The notes under the pieces were generated by a model, which was not told the DNA's origin, ran no database searches, and saw only the letters and a list, made by a program, of their open reading frames with translations. Of a stretch of DNA of 64,000 nucleotides, positions 51,264 through 60,224 are shown in pieces (positions within the stretch are counted from its first letter, which is position 1; each line of letters opens with the position of its first letter). Origin of the DNA: Acidaminococcus hominis (GTDB lineage: Bacteria; Bacillota; Negativicutes; Acidaminococcales; Acidaminococcaceae); assembly GCF_021044795.1 (NCBI RefSeq), contig NZ_JAJNOP010000003.1, one strand, 5' to 3'. Both the position numbers and the translations under genes were made by a program.

Positions 51264-51881
51264 TTACAGCAGTTTTTCCAATTGCTTGGTGATTTCGGCC
51301 GACACCACAGCCGGGTCTCCCAGGGCATCCACCACCAGGAACCGCTCCGGCTCCGCTTTGGCCAGCTGCAGGTAGCCATTTCTGACCTTCTCCTGAAAGT
51401 CCAGCCCCTGCAATTCAAATTTATCCACTACTCCCCGGTCCTTCCGTCGGCTCAAGAGAGCCCGGGGACTGCCGTCCAAAAGCAGGGTCAAATCCGGCAG
51501 CAGGCCCTGGGTCGCAAAGCCGTTTAACTGCACCAGCTCTCCCAGGTCCCGGTTCCGGAGAATCCCCTGATACACCAGGGTAGAGTCGCTGAACCGGTCA
51601 CATAGGACCACCTTCCCCGCTTCCACCGCCGGCCGGATTACCTTGGCCACATGGTCGGCCCGGGCTGCCAGATGCAGCAGGATTTCCGTTTCAGCGGACA
51701 AATTCAGGGCCGGATCCAGGACAATTTCCCGGATTTCTTCGGCCGCTTCCGTGCCCCCGGGTTCCCGGGTTACCACCACTTCCCGGCCATACAGCCGGAA
51801 CCAATCTGCCAGCTTGGCAGCCTGGGTAGTTTTCCCGCTGCCATCGGGTCCTTCCAGTACGATAAACAAACCTTTGTTCAT
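51264..51881 (-). CDS. tmk: thymidylate kinase
   Basis: dTMP to dTDP kinase, 205 residues: P-loop VLEGPDGSGKTTQAAKL, EPGGTEAAEEIR, CDRFSDSTLVYQG (DR[YF] motif), and lid region SRRKDRG. Its start overlaps the stop of the decarboxylase gene by four bases. Confidence 0.97.
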   Translation of the reverse strand: MNKGLFIVLEGPDGSGKTTQAAKLADWFRLYGREVVVTREPGGTEAAEEIREIVLDPALNLSAETEILLHLAARADHVAKVIRPAVEAGKVVLCDRFSDSTLVYQGILRNRDLGELVQLNGFATQGLLPDLTLLLDGSPRALLSRRKDRGVVDKFELQGLDFQEKVRNGYLQLAKAEPERFLVVDALGDPAVVSAEITKQLEKLL

Positions 51882-53326
51882 TTGTCCATCACCTCAATGG
51901 TCTCAAGTGTTGTATCCCGGGGGCCGCTGACCAAGAGCCCCTTTGCCTGCAATTTGCGGCAGTAGTCCAGCATTTCCTGGGTAAGCCGTTCCCCAGGAAC
52001 CACCAGGGGAATCCCCGGCGGATAAAAGCTGATGCTTTCCCCAGCAATTTCTCCTGCGGCCTCAGCAAAGGGCACCGCATGCCGGCGGCTGAAAAAGGCC
52101 TGCCGGGGCGGCAGTACCAGTTCCGGCAGTGCGGCCGGCTCCGGCACCGGAAGCATAGCCCCTGCAGCTTTCGCCATTTTTTCCAGCACCTGCCGGATTT
52201 TTTCGGCCACAGCTGCAAATTCCGGGGTATCATCTGCATACGTTACCAAAAAAAGCACGTGGTCCTGATCCACCAGTTCCACGGCAATTCCCTGCTCCCG
52301 CAGGGCCTGCGCCGCTTCCGGGCCGGTGATGCCCAGGGCGCTGACCTGAATGGTTACTTTTCCTCCATCTACAGCCGCAACGCCCCCCTGGCCAAGGAGT
52401 TCCTGATCCAGGACCGGCAGTCCCGGCAGCTTTCTAAGCACCTGCCGCAGCAGCTTGCCAGCCCGCAGGGACTGCTCTGCCATTTCCCGGCCGTGGTCCA
52501 ACAGCTGGGCCACCGCCCCGTCCAGGGATCCCATAAGGATATAGTTGGGGCTGGTGGTGGTTACCAGGCTCATGGCCGCTTCCAGCCGTTCTGGCCGCAG
52601 CCGTCCGTAGCGGACCTGCAGCAGCGAGCACTGGGTCATAGCCCCCACAATTTTATGGGTGCTCTGGGCCGCCGCATCGGCGCCGCAGTCCATGGCCGAA
52701 GGCGGCAGCTGCTCCGAAAACCCCAGGTGGGGCCCATGGGCCTCATCTACCAGGAGCACCGCCCCATGAGCATGGGCGATTTGGGCAATCTTTGCCGTAT
52801 CCGCCGCCAGGCCAAAATAGTTGGGGGTGGTCAAAAATACGGCCTTCAGGTCCGGCTGTTCCTGAAAAGCCTGCTCCACCTGCTCCGGGGTAATCTGGAG
52901 GCTCAGCCGCCAGGTTTCGCTATAGCAGGGCCGGACATACACAGGTGTCAAATCGCCCAGTACCAGCCCGCCCATTACCGAACGGTGGGAATTGCGGGGA
53001 ATCAGGATTTTGTCCCCAGGGTTCAGAGCCCCCAGCAGCATCCCGTGAATAACCCCGGTGGTGCCGTTCACCCCCAAAAAGCAGCGATCAGCATGGTACA
53101 CCTTGGCTGCCTGATCTTCCAGCGCCTTGATGCAGCCGGAAGGATGATGGATATCGTCCAGTTCCTCCATAAGAGAAACATCACTTTCCAATGCCACCGG
53201 CCCTGCCAAATGCATTAGATCCGGATCGGCGCCCCTGCCTCCTTTATGACCAGGAGTATGCAGAGGATATACGTGAGCCAGCCGGTATTTTTCTACCGCA
53301 GCCAGCAAAGGTTTTTGTGCAGTCAA
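51878..53326 (-). CDS. Orn/Lys/Arg decarboxylase-family protein
   Basis: Fold type I PLP enzyme of 482 residues. It has THTPGHKGG-like YPLHTPGHKGGRGAD, DRCFLGVNGTTGVIHG, VDEAHGPHLGF and the PLP lysine in QSTHKIVGAMTQ, as in the compact YaaO/SpeA-type decarboxylases that lack the N-terminal receiver domain. Substrate (arginine, lysine or ornithine) cannot be told apart from sequence alone. The start is TTG with AAGGAGG seven bases upstream. It heads the long tmk-holB-ricT series, in the place of Bacillus yaaO. Confidence 0.92.
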   Translation of the reverse strand: MTAQKPLLAAVEKYRLAHVYPLHTPGHKGGRGADPDLMHLAGPVALESDVSLMEELDDIHHPSGCIKALEDQAAKVYHADRCFLGVNGTTGVIHGMLLGALNPGDKILIPRNSHRSVMGGLVLGDLTPVYVRPCYSETWRLSLQITPEQVEQAFQEQPDLKAVFLTTPNYFGLAADTAKIAQIAHAHGAVLLVDEAHGPHLGFSEQLPPSAMDCGADAAAQSTHKIVGAMTQCSLLQVRYGRLRPERLEAAMSLVTTTSPNYILMGSLDGAVAQLLDHGREMAEQSLRAGKLLRQVLRKLPGLPVLDQELLGQGGVAAVDGGKVTIQVSALGITGPEAAQALREQGIAVELVDQDHVLFLVTYADDTPEFAAVAEKIRQVLEKMAKAAGAMLPVPEPAALPELVLPPRQAFFSRRHAVPFAEAAGEIAGESISFYPPGIPLVVPGERLTQEMLDYCRKLQAKGLLVSGPRDTTLETIEVMDK

Positions 53327-53447
53327 GATTATGCCTCCTTAGTCAATATTTTATTTTATCATATAAGGAGGCCGCCTGCCACTAGAAACCACTCGTCCCC
53401 TGCCCTTCCCCTCTTTTGTAATTTTCCCAGAAAATCACAAAACCTTG

Positions 53448-53476
53448 TTGTAATTTTTACGGAGAAAATGGATAAT
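53448..53476 (+). promoter_or_regulatory. promoter of the NagD-type gene
   Basis: TTGTAA, 17 bases, GATAAT. Confidence 0.7.
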
Positions 53477-53505
53477 AGAATTAAACTATCGAAGGGAGAA
53501 ATAAT

Positions 53506-54336
53506 ATGCGTGATCTGAACATCATTCGCAATAAAAAAGGTTTCATCAGTGATATGGACGGTGTCATCTATCATGGCAACACCCTGCTGCCCGGCGTGAA
53601 GGAATTTGTCGCCTGGCTGAAAAAAGAAAAGAAACAATTTCTCTTTCTCACCAACTCCAGTGAACGTTCTCCCCTGGAACTGCGCAAAAAGCTGCTGGCC
53701 ATGGGAATCGATATTGAAGAAAGCCATTTCTACACCAGTGCTTTGGCTACGGCACATTTTCTCAAAAACCAGGCGCCGGACTGCTCTGCTTACGTAATCG
53801 GGGCTCACGGCCTGTTAAACGCCCTGTACGATGCCGGCATTACCTTTAACGATGTAAATCCAGATTACGTGGTCGTCGGGGAAACCACCGGCTATAACTA
53901 CGAAATGATTCTCAAGGCCACGGAGCTGATCCACAAGGGGGCCAAGCTCATTGCCACCAACTCCGACCTGACCGGGCCCAGTGAACGGGGTATCATTCCT
54001 GCCTGCCGGGCCTTGGTATCGCCTATCGAAATGGCTACCGGCAAGCAAGCCTACTTCATCGGCAAACCCAATCCTTTAATGATGCGTACCGGGCTGAAAA
54101 AGCTGGGCGTCCATTCCGAGGATTCTGTAATGATTGGTGACAGAATGGATACGGACATTGTGGCTGGGGTAGAAACCGGTTTAGAAACTGTCCTGGTACT
54201 TACCGGCGTTTCCACCCGGGAGAATATCAAGAAGTTCTCCTACCAACCCCACTACATTCTAAATGGCATTGGAGATCTGGTACCCGGTTATAACGCTGAC
54301 GCACCAGAGCCGAAAGAAGCCAAAGAAAAGAAATAA
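53506..54336 (+). CDS. NagD/HAD-IIA family sugar-phosphatase-like protein
   Basis: HAD phosphatase with a C2-type cap, 276 residues: FISDMDGVIYHGNTLLPG (nucleophile D-x-D), FLTNSSERSPLELRKKL, YFIGKPNPLMM and IGDRMDTDIVAGVETGLETVLVLTGVS. NagD members hydrolyse nucleotides and sugar phosphates. AGGGAG is nine bases before the ATG. It is monocistronic. Confidence 0.92.
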   Translation: MRDLNIIRNKKGFISDMDGVIYHGNTLLPGVKEFVAWLKKEKKQFLFLTNSSERSPLELRKKLLAMGIDIEESHFYTSALATAHFLKNQAPDCSAYVIGAHGLLNALYDAGITFNDVNPDYVVVGETTGYNYEMILKATELIHKGAKLIATNSDLTGPSERGIIPACRALVSPIEMATGKQAYFIGKPNPLMMRTGLKKLGVHSEDSVMIGDRMDTDIVAGVETGLETVLVLTGVSTRENIKKFSYQPHYILNGIGDLVPGYNADAPEPKEAKEKK

Positions 54337-54343
54337 ACCACAC

Positions 54344-54381
54344 AAAAAATCGGAGGAAGCCTAGAGCTTTCTCCGATTTTT
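54344..54381. terminator. intrinsic terminator
   Basis: AAAAATCGGAG pairs with CTCCGATTTTT; it serves the NagD-type gene and may stop the convergent tRNA-Ser transcript. Confidence 0.88.
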
Positions 54382-54453
54382 GCTTTTCCACACGATTTTG
54401 GGCAATAAAAAACCGCCCTGCTTACCAAAAGCATGCGGTCATAATAAAAATAA

Positions 54454-54544
54454 TGGCGGAGTGGGTGGGATTTGAACCCACGCGGGGTTTAACCCCCCTA
54501 ACGATTTAGCAAACCGTCCTCTTCAGCCACTTGAGTACCACTCC
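54454..54544 (-). tRNA. tRNA-Ser (anticodon GCT)
   Basis: Acceptor GGAGTGG/CCACTCC with discriminator G and encoded CCA, long variable arm, anticodon stem ACGGT/ATCGT around TTGCTAA. Reads AGC/AGU. Confidence 0.95.
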
Positions 54545-54566
54545 GTTGGAACTATCTGACTCTGTT

Positions 54567-54595
54567 ACTATACACGATATTGCCAAAGCTGTCAA
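54567..54595 (-). promoter_or_regulatory. promoter of tRNA-Ser(GCT)
   Basis: TTGACA, 17 bases, TATAGT on the minus strand. Confidence 0.85.
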
Positions 54596-54773
54596 TACTT
54601 TTTTGCGATTTTCTATACTTCCAGCTCTAAAAGCTGTTTTTACTTCCCCTTTTCCCCTTCCACCCAGACTATTTCCAATTCTGTGTTCTAAGCCAGCTCC
54701 CCTCCTTCGCAGCCTTTCTCCCTTTTTCTCCCAGGTCAGACGTGTTCCGCCCCTTGCTCGCCTTCGTTTCTCC

Positions 54774-54802
54774 TTGACAAGGGAAATGGCCTAGTTTATA
54801 CT
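54774..54802 (+). promoter_or_regulatory. promoter of tRNA-Ser(TGA)
   Basis: TTGACA, 17 bases, TATACT. The 178 bases between the two tRNA-Ser promoters are pyrimidine-rich and otherwise featureless. Confidence 0.85.
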
Positions 54803-54815
54803 TGATTTGTTATGC

Positions 54816-54904
<89 letters not shown>

Positions 54905-55079
54905 ATTTTGTTTTTTAGGTCAGAAACTCTTTCGCTGGCTGCAGTTGATTCCCCCACCGGAATTCAGAAAAGGGCAGCGGTCAGGGGTTCCTGGCTTTTT
55001 CTATTTGCAGGGAAATTTTTAGCCGTGCAGGCAGGACAGCGCCCCAACCTCCTCCGCCCCCTGCCTTTCAAGTTTTCGC

Positions 55080-55146
55080 TTTGCCAGGACGCACCCAAGG
55101 GCCAAATGCTTGCAGCTGTAATTTTTCTTTGGCGTCCCTGGGCAAA
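55080..55146. repeat. long imperfect inverted repeat overlapping the hydE promoter
   Basis: TTTGCCAGGACGC (55080-55092) and GCGTCCCTGGGCAAA (55132-55146) pair along all 13 left-arm bases, with two single-base bulges on the right. The right arm covers most of the hydE -35 and spacer. No T tract follows, so it is not a terminator of the tRNA transcript. The rest of the 286-base gap between tRNA-Ser and hydE holds no gene. Confidence 0.65.
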
Positions 55147-55157
55147 TATAGTATAAT
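55129..55157 (+). promoter_or_regulatory. promoter of hydE
   Basis: TTGGCG, 17 bases, TATAAT, about 30 bases before the ATG. Confidence 0.75.
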
Positions 55158-55190
55158 AAAACTATTCTAAGGGGAAAGCGGGGAACAGCC

Positions 55191-56195
55191 ATGGAGGATC
55201 TGGTAGAAAAACTGAAAATGGAGTCCATCCTCACTGACGAGGAATTTATTGCGCTGCTCCAAACCGAGGATTCCGTTACCCGGGCCAAGCTGTTTGGGGC
55301 TGCCCAAGAGGCCGTAACCGTTCTGTTCAAGCGGGTTATCCAGGTCCAAGGGGTTTTGGAATTCACCAACCACTGTCCCAAAAACTGCCTGTACTGCCAG
55401 CTGCGTTCGGAAAACACTGTGCTGCCCCGGTTCCGGCTGAACTGGGAGCAAATCAAGGGTGCCTGTCAGGAAGGATACGACCTGGGCATGCGGTACCTGA
55501 TTTTGGAGTCCGGGGAAGACCAGTACTACACGGACATGATCATGTGCAATCTCTTGACCAACCTGAAAAAGCAGTTTCCCGAGGTAAAGCTTGGCCTGGC
55601 TCTGGAAGAGCGCAGCAAGGCCTCCTACCAGCGGATGTTCAAGGCCGGAGCCCAGGGTTACCTGCTTCGCTACGAAACAGCGGACCCCCTGCATTTTTCC
55701 AAGCTCCATCCCCCTGCCCAGGCCCTTTCCACCAAAATTGACTGCTACAACGATGCCAAGGCGATTGGCTATACCATGGATACGGGCTTCCTAGTAGGGG
55801 CGCCCTTTGAGACGCCGGAATATCTGGCCCGTTCCCTGACCCTGCTCCAGGAACTGAGCCCCAAGGCCATTTCCCTGGTGCCCTTTATCCCCCGAGACAA
55901 CACCCCATTCCGACAGGAAAAGCGGGCCAGCCTGGAAGAATTTCTGCGGCTGATAGCCATTGTGCGAATTATGTTCCCCCGGGCAGATATTACCGCTCCC
56001 CCGGAAGTGAACAAGATCAACGCCCAGGGCCAGCTGTTGTCCGTACTCAGCGGTGCCAATGTGGTGCGGGTTCCCTTGGAACCCCCGGAAGAACCCGGCG
56101 CCCTGAAAAATGATTCCCGGCAAAAATTGTTCCATACCCTGGAAATGCTCTACACCTACCTGGATACCCGGGAGTACACCATGGTGGTGGATTAA
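55191..56195 (+). CDS. hydE: [FeFe]-hydrogenase maturase HydE (radical SAM)
   Basis: HydE builds the dithiomethylamine/iron precursor of the [FeFe]-hydrogenase H-cluster. The 334-residue product has the radical-SAM cluster CPKNCLYCQLR (CX3CX2C) near residue 64, YLILESGEDQYYTD, ERSKASYQRMFKAGAQGYLLRYETADPLHFSKLHP and TGFLVGAPFETPEYLARSLTLL. These match HydE more than BioB or PylB. HydF, HydG and the hydrogenase are not in the window. The C-terminus is slightly short of the usual about 350 residues and lacks the optional second-cluster cysteines. Confidence 0.88.
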   Translation: MEDLVEKLKMESILTDEEFIALLQTEDSVTRAKLFGAAQEAVTVLFKRVIQVQGVLEFTNHCPKNCLYCQLRSENTVLPRFRLNWEQIKGACQEGYDLGMRYLILESGEDQYYTDMIMCNLLTNLKKQFPEVKLGLALEERSKASYQRMFKAGAQGYLLRYETADPLHFSKLHPPAQALSTKIDCYNDAKAIGYTMDTGFLVGAPFETPEYLARSLTLLQELSPKAISLVPFIPRDNTPFRQEKRASLEEFLRLIAIVRIMFPRADITAPPEVNKINAQGQLLSVLSGANVVRVPLEPPEEPGALKNDSRQKLFHTLEMLYTYLDTREYTMVVD

Positions 56196-56208
56196 CTTTA
56201 TAGACACA

Positions 56209-56247
56209 GAAGAACCCCAAGTGCTCAGCGTACTTGGGGTTCTTTTT
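56209..56247. terminator. bidirectional intrinsic terminator
   Basis: AGAACCCCAAGT pairs with ACTTGGGGTTCT followed by T5, between convergent hydE and coaBC. Confidence 0.92.
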
Positions 56248-56254
56248 CGTTGTT

Positions 56255-57472
56255 TCAGGCTTTTTCCTGGCGTTTGGCGGCGACCTTTTCCCGGACAATA
56301 TCCAAGATGTGGTTACCCACTTCTTCCTTGGTCATAAGACCCAGGCTTTCAATTTTTCCATCGGGATACAGCAGCTTCACCACATTGGTGTCAGTGCTGA
56401 AACCCGCTCCCTGCATGGTCACATCGTTGGCCACAATCATATCCAGGTTCTTTTTCTTCACCTTGGCCGCAGCGTTTTCCAAAAGGTTTTGGGTTTCGGC
56501 AGCAAAGCCCACCAGAATCTGGTGTTTTTTCCGCTGTCCCAGCAGTTTCAAAATATCCGGGTTTTTGTCCAGGGTCAGCACCAGATTATCGTCCTGCTTT
56601 TTGATTTTCTGTTCTGCCTGGTGATGGGGCTTGTAGTCAGCCACAGCAGCTGCCTTGATCACTGCATCTACCTGGTCGTAGGCACTCAAAACCGCGTCCA
56701 GCATTTCCTGGGTGGTTTCCACCTGGTGCACCACCACATTCCGGGGCGGCTCAAGGGCCGTAGGGCCGGACACCAGAATCACCTGGGCGCCCCGCCGGGC
56801 CGCGTCCCGGGCGATGGCATAGCCCATCTTGCCGCTGGAACGGTTGCCGATAAACCGCACCGGATCAATGGCTTCCCGGGTTCCCCCGGCTGTCACCAGG
56901 ATTTTCATACCCTTCAGGTCCCCGTGGAGGGAAGCCAGATACCCATCAATAAAAGCCAAAATATCTTCCGGCTCAGGCAGCCGGCCGGACCCGTTAATGC
57001 CGCAGGCCAGGTGACCAGCCGCACTGGGCATAATCACCACGCCGTCCTGCCGCAGGGTGGCCAGGTTCCGGGCCGTGGCCGGATTGTTCAGCATATTGGT
57101 ATTCATGGCCGGGCAAATGATTTTGGGTTTGTCACAAGCCAGCAGCGTAGTAGACAGCAGGTCATCAGCCAGGCCGTTAGCCATTTTGCTGATGATGTTG
57201 GCGGTAGCCGGAGCCACCACCACCAGGTCACACCAACGGCCCACAGCCACGTGTTCCACGTTGAATTCATCGTTGCCGCCCCACATACCCACGGCTACCT
57301 GGTGGGTACTGATTTCCTTAAACAGCAGCGGGGACACCAGTTTGGTGGCCGCTTCCGTCATGATAACCCGCACCTGCGCCCCAGCCTGCACCAGCCGGCT
57401 GGTCAGGGTAACCGCCTTATAAGCAGCAATGCCGCCGGTAACGCCTAAAAGAATCTTTTTTCCTTCCAGCAC
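56255..57472 (-). CDS. coaBC: bifunctional phosphopantothenoylcysteine decarboxylase/synthetase
   Basis: Two steps of coenzyme A synthesis. The 405-residue product has the CoaC flavoprotein (1-about 190; GVTGGIAAYKAVTLTSRL, catalytic-type VEHVAVGRW, CPAMNTNM) and the CoaB ligase (about 190-400; VTAGGTREAIDPVRFIGNRSSGKMGYAIA, AAAVADYKP). Last gene of the yicC-remA-gmk-rpoZ-coaBC series, 13 bases after rpoZ. Confidence 0.97.
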   Translation of the reverse strand: MLEGKKILLGVTGGIAAYKAVTLTSRLVQAGAQVRVIMTEAATKLVSPLLFKEISTHQVAVGMWGGNDEFNVEHVAVGRWCDLVVVAPATANIISKMANGLADDLLSTTLLACDKPKIICPAMNTNMLNNPATARNLATLRQDGVVIMPSAAGHLACGINGSGRLPEPEDILAFIDGYLASLHGDLKGMKILVTAGGTREAIDPVRFIGNRSSGKMGYAIARDAARRGAQVILVSGPTALEPPRNVVVHQVETTQEMLDAVLSAYDQVDAVIKAAAVADYKPHHQAEQKIKKQDDNLVLTLDKNPDILKLLGQRKKHQILVGFAAETQNLLENAAAKVKKKNLDMIVANDVTMQGAGFSTDTNVVKLLYPDGKIESLGLMTKEEVGNHILDIVREKVAAKRQEKA

Positions 57473-57485
57473 CGGTCTGCTCCTT

Positions 57486-57701
57486 TTATTTCTTCTTCAA
57501 ATCGTCTTTCCCGGCAATGGTTACCAGGCCTTGGGCGATTTCTTCCATGGCAATGGAAACAGGTTTGTTGGATTTGCTTTCTACCAGGGCAGGCGCATGG
57601 TCCACCAGCTGGCGGGCACGCTTGGCGGCCATAATAACCAGGCCGTATTTGCTGCCAACTTTTTCTGCTAAATCATCGATAGAGGGATCAATCATAGACA
57701 T
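57486..57701 (-). CDS. rpoZ: RNA polymerase omega subunit
   Basis: The 71-residue product (MSMIDPSIDDLAEKVGSKYGL, VIMAAKRARQL, KPVSIAMEEIAQG) is the omega subunit, which stabilises the polymerase beta' subunit. AAGGAGA seven bases before ATG 57701 fixes the start. The place after gmk is universal. Confidence 0.94.
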   Translation of the reverse strand: MSMIDPSIDDLAEKVGSKYGLVIMAAKRARQLVDHAPALVESKSNKPVSIAMEEIAQGLVTIAGKDDLKKK

Positions 57702-57721
57702 AACGTATTCTCCTTTTCTGC

Positions 57722-58357
57722 TTACTCGCAGACCCAGACGCCATCTTTCATTTGGCAAATTTCATCCACAATATAATAGGTGCGGCCCACCCGCAGGTGT
57801 TCCACGTCAATAATCTTGCTGACCTTGTCCGTAGCCTTTTCCACTTCGTCGTTGACTACAATATAGTCGTACTTGGAAGCATAGGCCAGTTCGGAGGTAG
57901 CGGCACTGAGCCGGCGTTTGATCACGTCCACAGCATCGGTGCCCCGTTTGTAAATCCGCTTGGACAGTTCATCCAGGGACGGAGGCACAATGAATACAAA
58001 AACGCCGTCCGGAAAGCTCTTTTTTACCTGCAAGGCACCCTGGGGATCGATTTCCAGGACCACATCCAGGCCTTCGGCCAGTTTGTCCATGACGTATTGG
58101 CGGGGCGTCCCGTAGTAGTTGCCATATACGGAGGCGTGTTCCAAAAGGCCGTTGTTCTTGATCATATCTTCAAACTCATCCCGGCTCTTAAAGAAATAGT
58201 TTTTCCCATCCACTTCCCCCTTCCGGGGTTCCCGGGTGGTGCAGGACACGGAATAGGCCATGCCTTCCCGTTTTTCCAGCAGGCGGGCGCAGATGGTGCC
58301 TTTGCCAGCACCACTGGGGCCGGATAATACCAGCAGAATACCTTCGGGTTTATTCAT
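57722..58357 (-). CDS. gmk: guanylate kinase
   Basis: GMP to GDP kinase, 211 residues: P-loop VLSGPSGAGKGTICARL, SCTTREPRKGEVDGKNYFF (GMP site), YGNYYGTPRQYV and FIVPPSLDEL. Its start overlaps the remA stop by eight bases. Confidence 0.97.
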   Translation of the reverse strand: MNKPEGILLVLSGPSGAGKGTICARLLEKREGMAYSVSCTTREPRKGEVDGKNYFFKSRDEFEDMIKNNGLLEHASVYGNYYGTPRQYVMDKLAEGLDVVLEIDPQGALQVKKSFPDGVFVFIVPPSLDELSKRIYKRGTDAVDVIKRRLSAATSELAYASKYDYIVVNDEVEKATDKVSKIIDVEHLRVGRTYYIVDEICQMKDGVWVCE

Positions 58358-58640
58358 GTTCTTCCTCCTTCAGATCCTCTGCCAGAGGAGCCGGTGCATC
58401 TTCCGTGTTGAACCGGTTGGCGATGGTTTCCGGCTGCAGGGCGGACAGCACCACATGGCCGCTGTCCATGATCAAGACCGCTCTGGTACGGCGGCCGTAG
58501 GTGGCGTCAATGACCACACCCTTGTCCCGTCCGTCTTGGATAATCCGCTTGATGGGGGCAGATTCAGGTCCGATGATGGTAACCACCCGCTGTGCGGAAA
58601 CGATGTTGCCAAAGCCGATGTTGATCAATTTGATGTCCAT
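58350..58640 (-). CDS. remA: RemA-like DNA-binding regulator (DUF370)
   Basis: The 96-residue product (MDIKLINIGFGNIVSAQRVV, IRIIQ-like IKRIIQDGRDKGVVIDATYGRRTRAVLIMDSGHVVLSALQPETIANR) matches RemA/YlzA, a ring-forming DNA-binding activator of biofilm matrix genes in Bacillus. In other Firmicutes its targets are unknown. Gene order yicC-remA-gmk is conserved. Confidence 0.93.
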   Translation of the reverse strand: MDIKLINIGFGNIVSAQRVVTIIGPESAPIKRIIQDGRDKGVVIDATYGRRTRAVLIMDSGHVVLSALQPETIANRFNTEDAPAPLAEDLKEEEHE

Positions 58641-58655
58641 AAATTCTCTCCTACT

Positions 58656-59558
58656 CTATTGTATATTCTGGATTTGTTCCCTGACTTTCTCGATTTCGCC
58701 TTTCATATCCACAATCACTTGGATGATTTGGGCATCACCGGCCTTGGAAGCAATGGTATTGGCTTCCCGGTTCATTTCCTGTACCAGAAAGTCCATCCGC
58801 CGTCCCACCGGCTTTTCTTCGTGAAGCATCTGGGTAAATTGCTGCAGATGACTGTGCAAACGGACAATTTCTTCCGTCACGTTGACCCGATCCGCATAAA
58901 CAGCAGTTTCTTGAAGGATACCGGCCGGATCCAATTTCCCGGCGCCTGCCTCATCCAACAGGGCCTGAATCTTCTCACGGAGGCGGCGCTCGTACTCTGC
59001 AACGGTTTGCGGCGCCCGGGCTTCCACCTGGGCCAGCTGCTGTCCAATGAGGGCAATGCGGTTTGCCACATCCTGGGAAATATGGTCTCCCTCCAGCTGC
59101 CGCATGGCAAGGCACCGCTGAATTGCCTGCTGCACTGCATTTTCCATCAGCGGCCACAGGGTTTCCAGGTCAACTTCGGTGTCTTCCGGGACCATAACCT
59201 GGTCACAGCCAGCAATGAAGAGAATTTCCTGCTGGTTTCCCAGGTTTTCCGCCGGAATCGACAGCATTTGGGCCATATCTTTCAAACTATCATAATAAGC
59301 CTTTACCAGCCCTTTGTCAATCTTTACTCGGCGTCCTTCTGTTCCCGTGTAGCTGGCGGTAATAAAAACATCAATCCGTCCCCGCAGCAGCTGATCCAAA
59401 ATCTGCTTCCGGATACGGTTTTCCACTGGATTCAGGAAGCGGGGCAGGCGCATGGCCAGTTCTGCATACCGGTGATTGACCGTCTTGATTTCAATGGTAA
59501 ATGAAAAATCATCTTTTTGGACTTCTCCCCGGCCGTAACCGGTCATGCTTTGTACCAC
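58656..59558 (-). CDS. YicC-family endoribonuclease
   Basis: The 300-residue product starts MVQSMTGYGRGEV with GTG 59558 (GGGAG ten bases upstream), giving the family N-terminus. It contains IEIKTVNHRYAELAMRLPRFL, the coiled helical centre and the C-terminal GRRMDFLVQEMNREANTIASK block. YicC proteins are endoribonucleases acting on small RNAs. It follows the secreted-protein gene by 21 bases with no terminator or promoter visible. Confidence 0.92.
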   Translation of the reverse strand: MVQSMTGYGRGEVQKDDFSFTIEIKTVNHRYAELAMRLPRFLNPVENRIRKQILDQLLRGRIDVFITASYTGTEGRRVKIDKGLVKAYYDSLKDMAQMLSIPAENLGNQQEILFIAGCDQVMVPEDTEVDLETLWPLMENAVQQAIQRCLAMRQLEGDHISQDVANRIALIGQQLAQVEARAPQTVAEYERRLREKIQALLDEAGAGKLDPAGILQETAVYADRVNVTEEIVRLHSHLQQFTQMLHEEKPVGRRMDFLVQEMNREANTIASKAGDAQIIQVIVDMKGEIEKVREQIQNIQ

Positions 59559-59579
59559 GCTTTCCACGCTCCCTTAGAG

Positions 59580-60203
59580 TTAGTTCATTTTTGTCAGGTT
59601 TAATACAAACTCCCGGGTACCGCCGTACTCATCCTGAACGGACAGTACCATCACCCGGTTGGCATCAATTTTTGACAGATCAAAATACACATAATACTGC
59701 AAATCCCACACATTGGCATTCTGCAAAGCTCCCGTCTGGGCATTGACCACCTGCATATCCCGCTGGGAAGCACTGTTTAGGTTCACGTAATAGGGCTCAA
59801 ACACATTGGTACCCTGGTACATCTTCACCTTGAGGGATTTGGGCTCCAGTTTTACACTGGTGGAAATATTTAACCCCAAGGCCAGAACCCCATCGTACTG
59901 CTTGGCTACCTTCAACCCCTGTTCCGGGGTGGGCTTTTGACCGTTTTTTCCCGTCTGCTGGGCATCCACGGCTGCCGTCAGATAGGGCGTATACACAATG
60001 ACCCGTTCCCGCAGGCCATACTTATTGGTCTGCTTCCGGTCGTATACGGTCCACGGGGCAACCAGTTCCCCTAATGGGGCATTTCTCCGCTCCAGGCCAT
60101 AGACCTGGGCCTGACTGATGGCTCCATCCGTAAGGGGAAGCATGGCGAAGGCGGTCTGGGAAACAAGAAGCAGCGCAGCTGCTAGAAATCCTACTTTTTT
60201 CAT
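59580..60203 (-). CDS. secreted protein of unknown function
   Basis: A Sec signal peptide (MKKVGFLAAALLLVSQTAFA) precedes a 187-residue, mostly beta domain with VVAPWTV-like LVAPWTVYDRKQTNKYGLRERVIVYTPY, LGLNISTSVKLEPKSLKVKMYQG and FDLSKIDANRVMVLSVQDEYGG. The layout resembles periplasmic immunoglobulin-like domains but I recognise no family. AAAGGAGAGG precedes the ATG. It appears to be the first gene of the yicC-coaBC transcript, under a promoter with a clear operator. Confidence 0.72.
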   Translation of the reverse strand: MKKVGFLAAALLLVSQTAFAMLPLTDGAISQAQVYGLERRNAPLGELVAPWTVYDRKQTNKYGLRERVIVYTPYLTAAVDAQQTGKNGQKPTPEQGLKVAKQYDGVLALGLNISTSVKLEPKSLKVKMYQGTNVFEPYYVNLNSASQRDMQVVNAQTGALQNANVWDLQYYVYFDLSKIDANRVMVLSVQDEYGGTREFVLNLTKMN

Positions 60204-60224
60204 TGATTCCTCTCCTTTGCGGTT

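Noticed and set aside
54603..54773. Pyrimidine-rich gap between the two tRNA-Ser genes as a possible RNA gene
   Set aside because: No stem structures, promoter or terminator other than those of the tRNAs.
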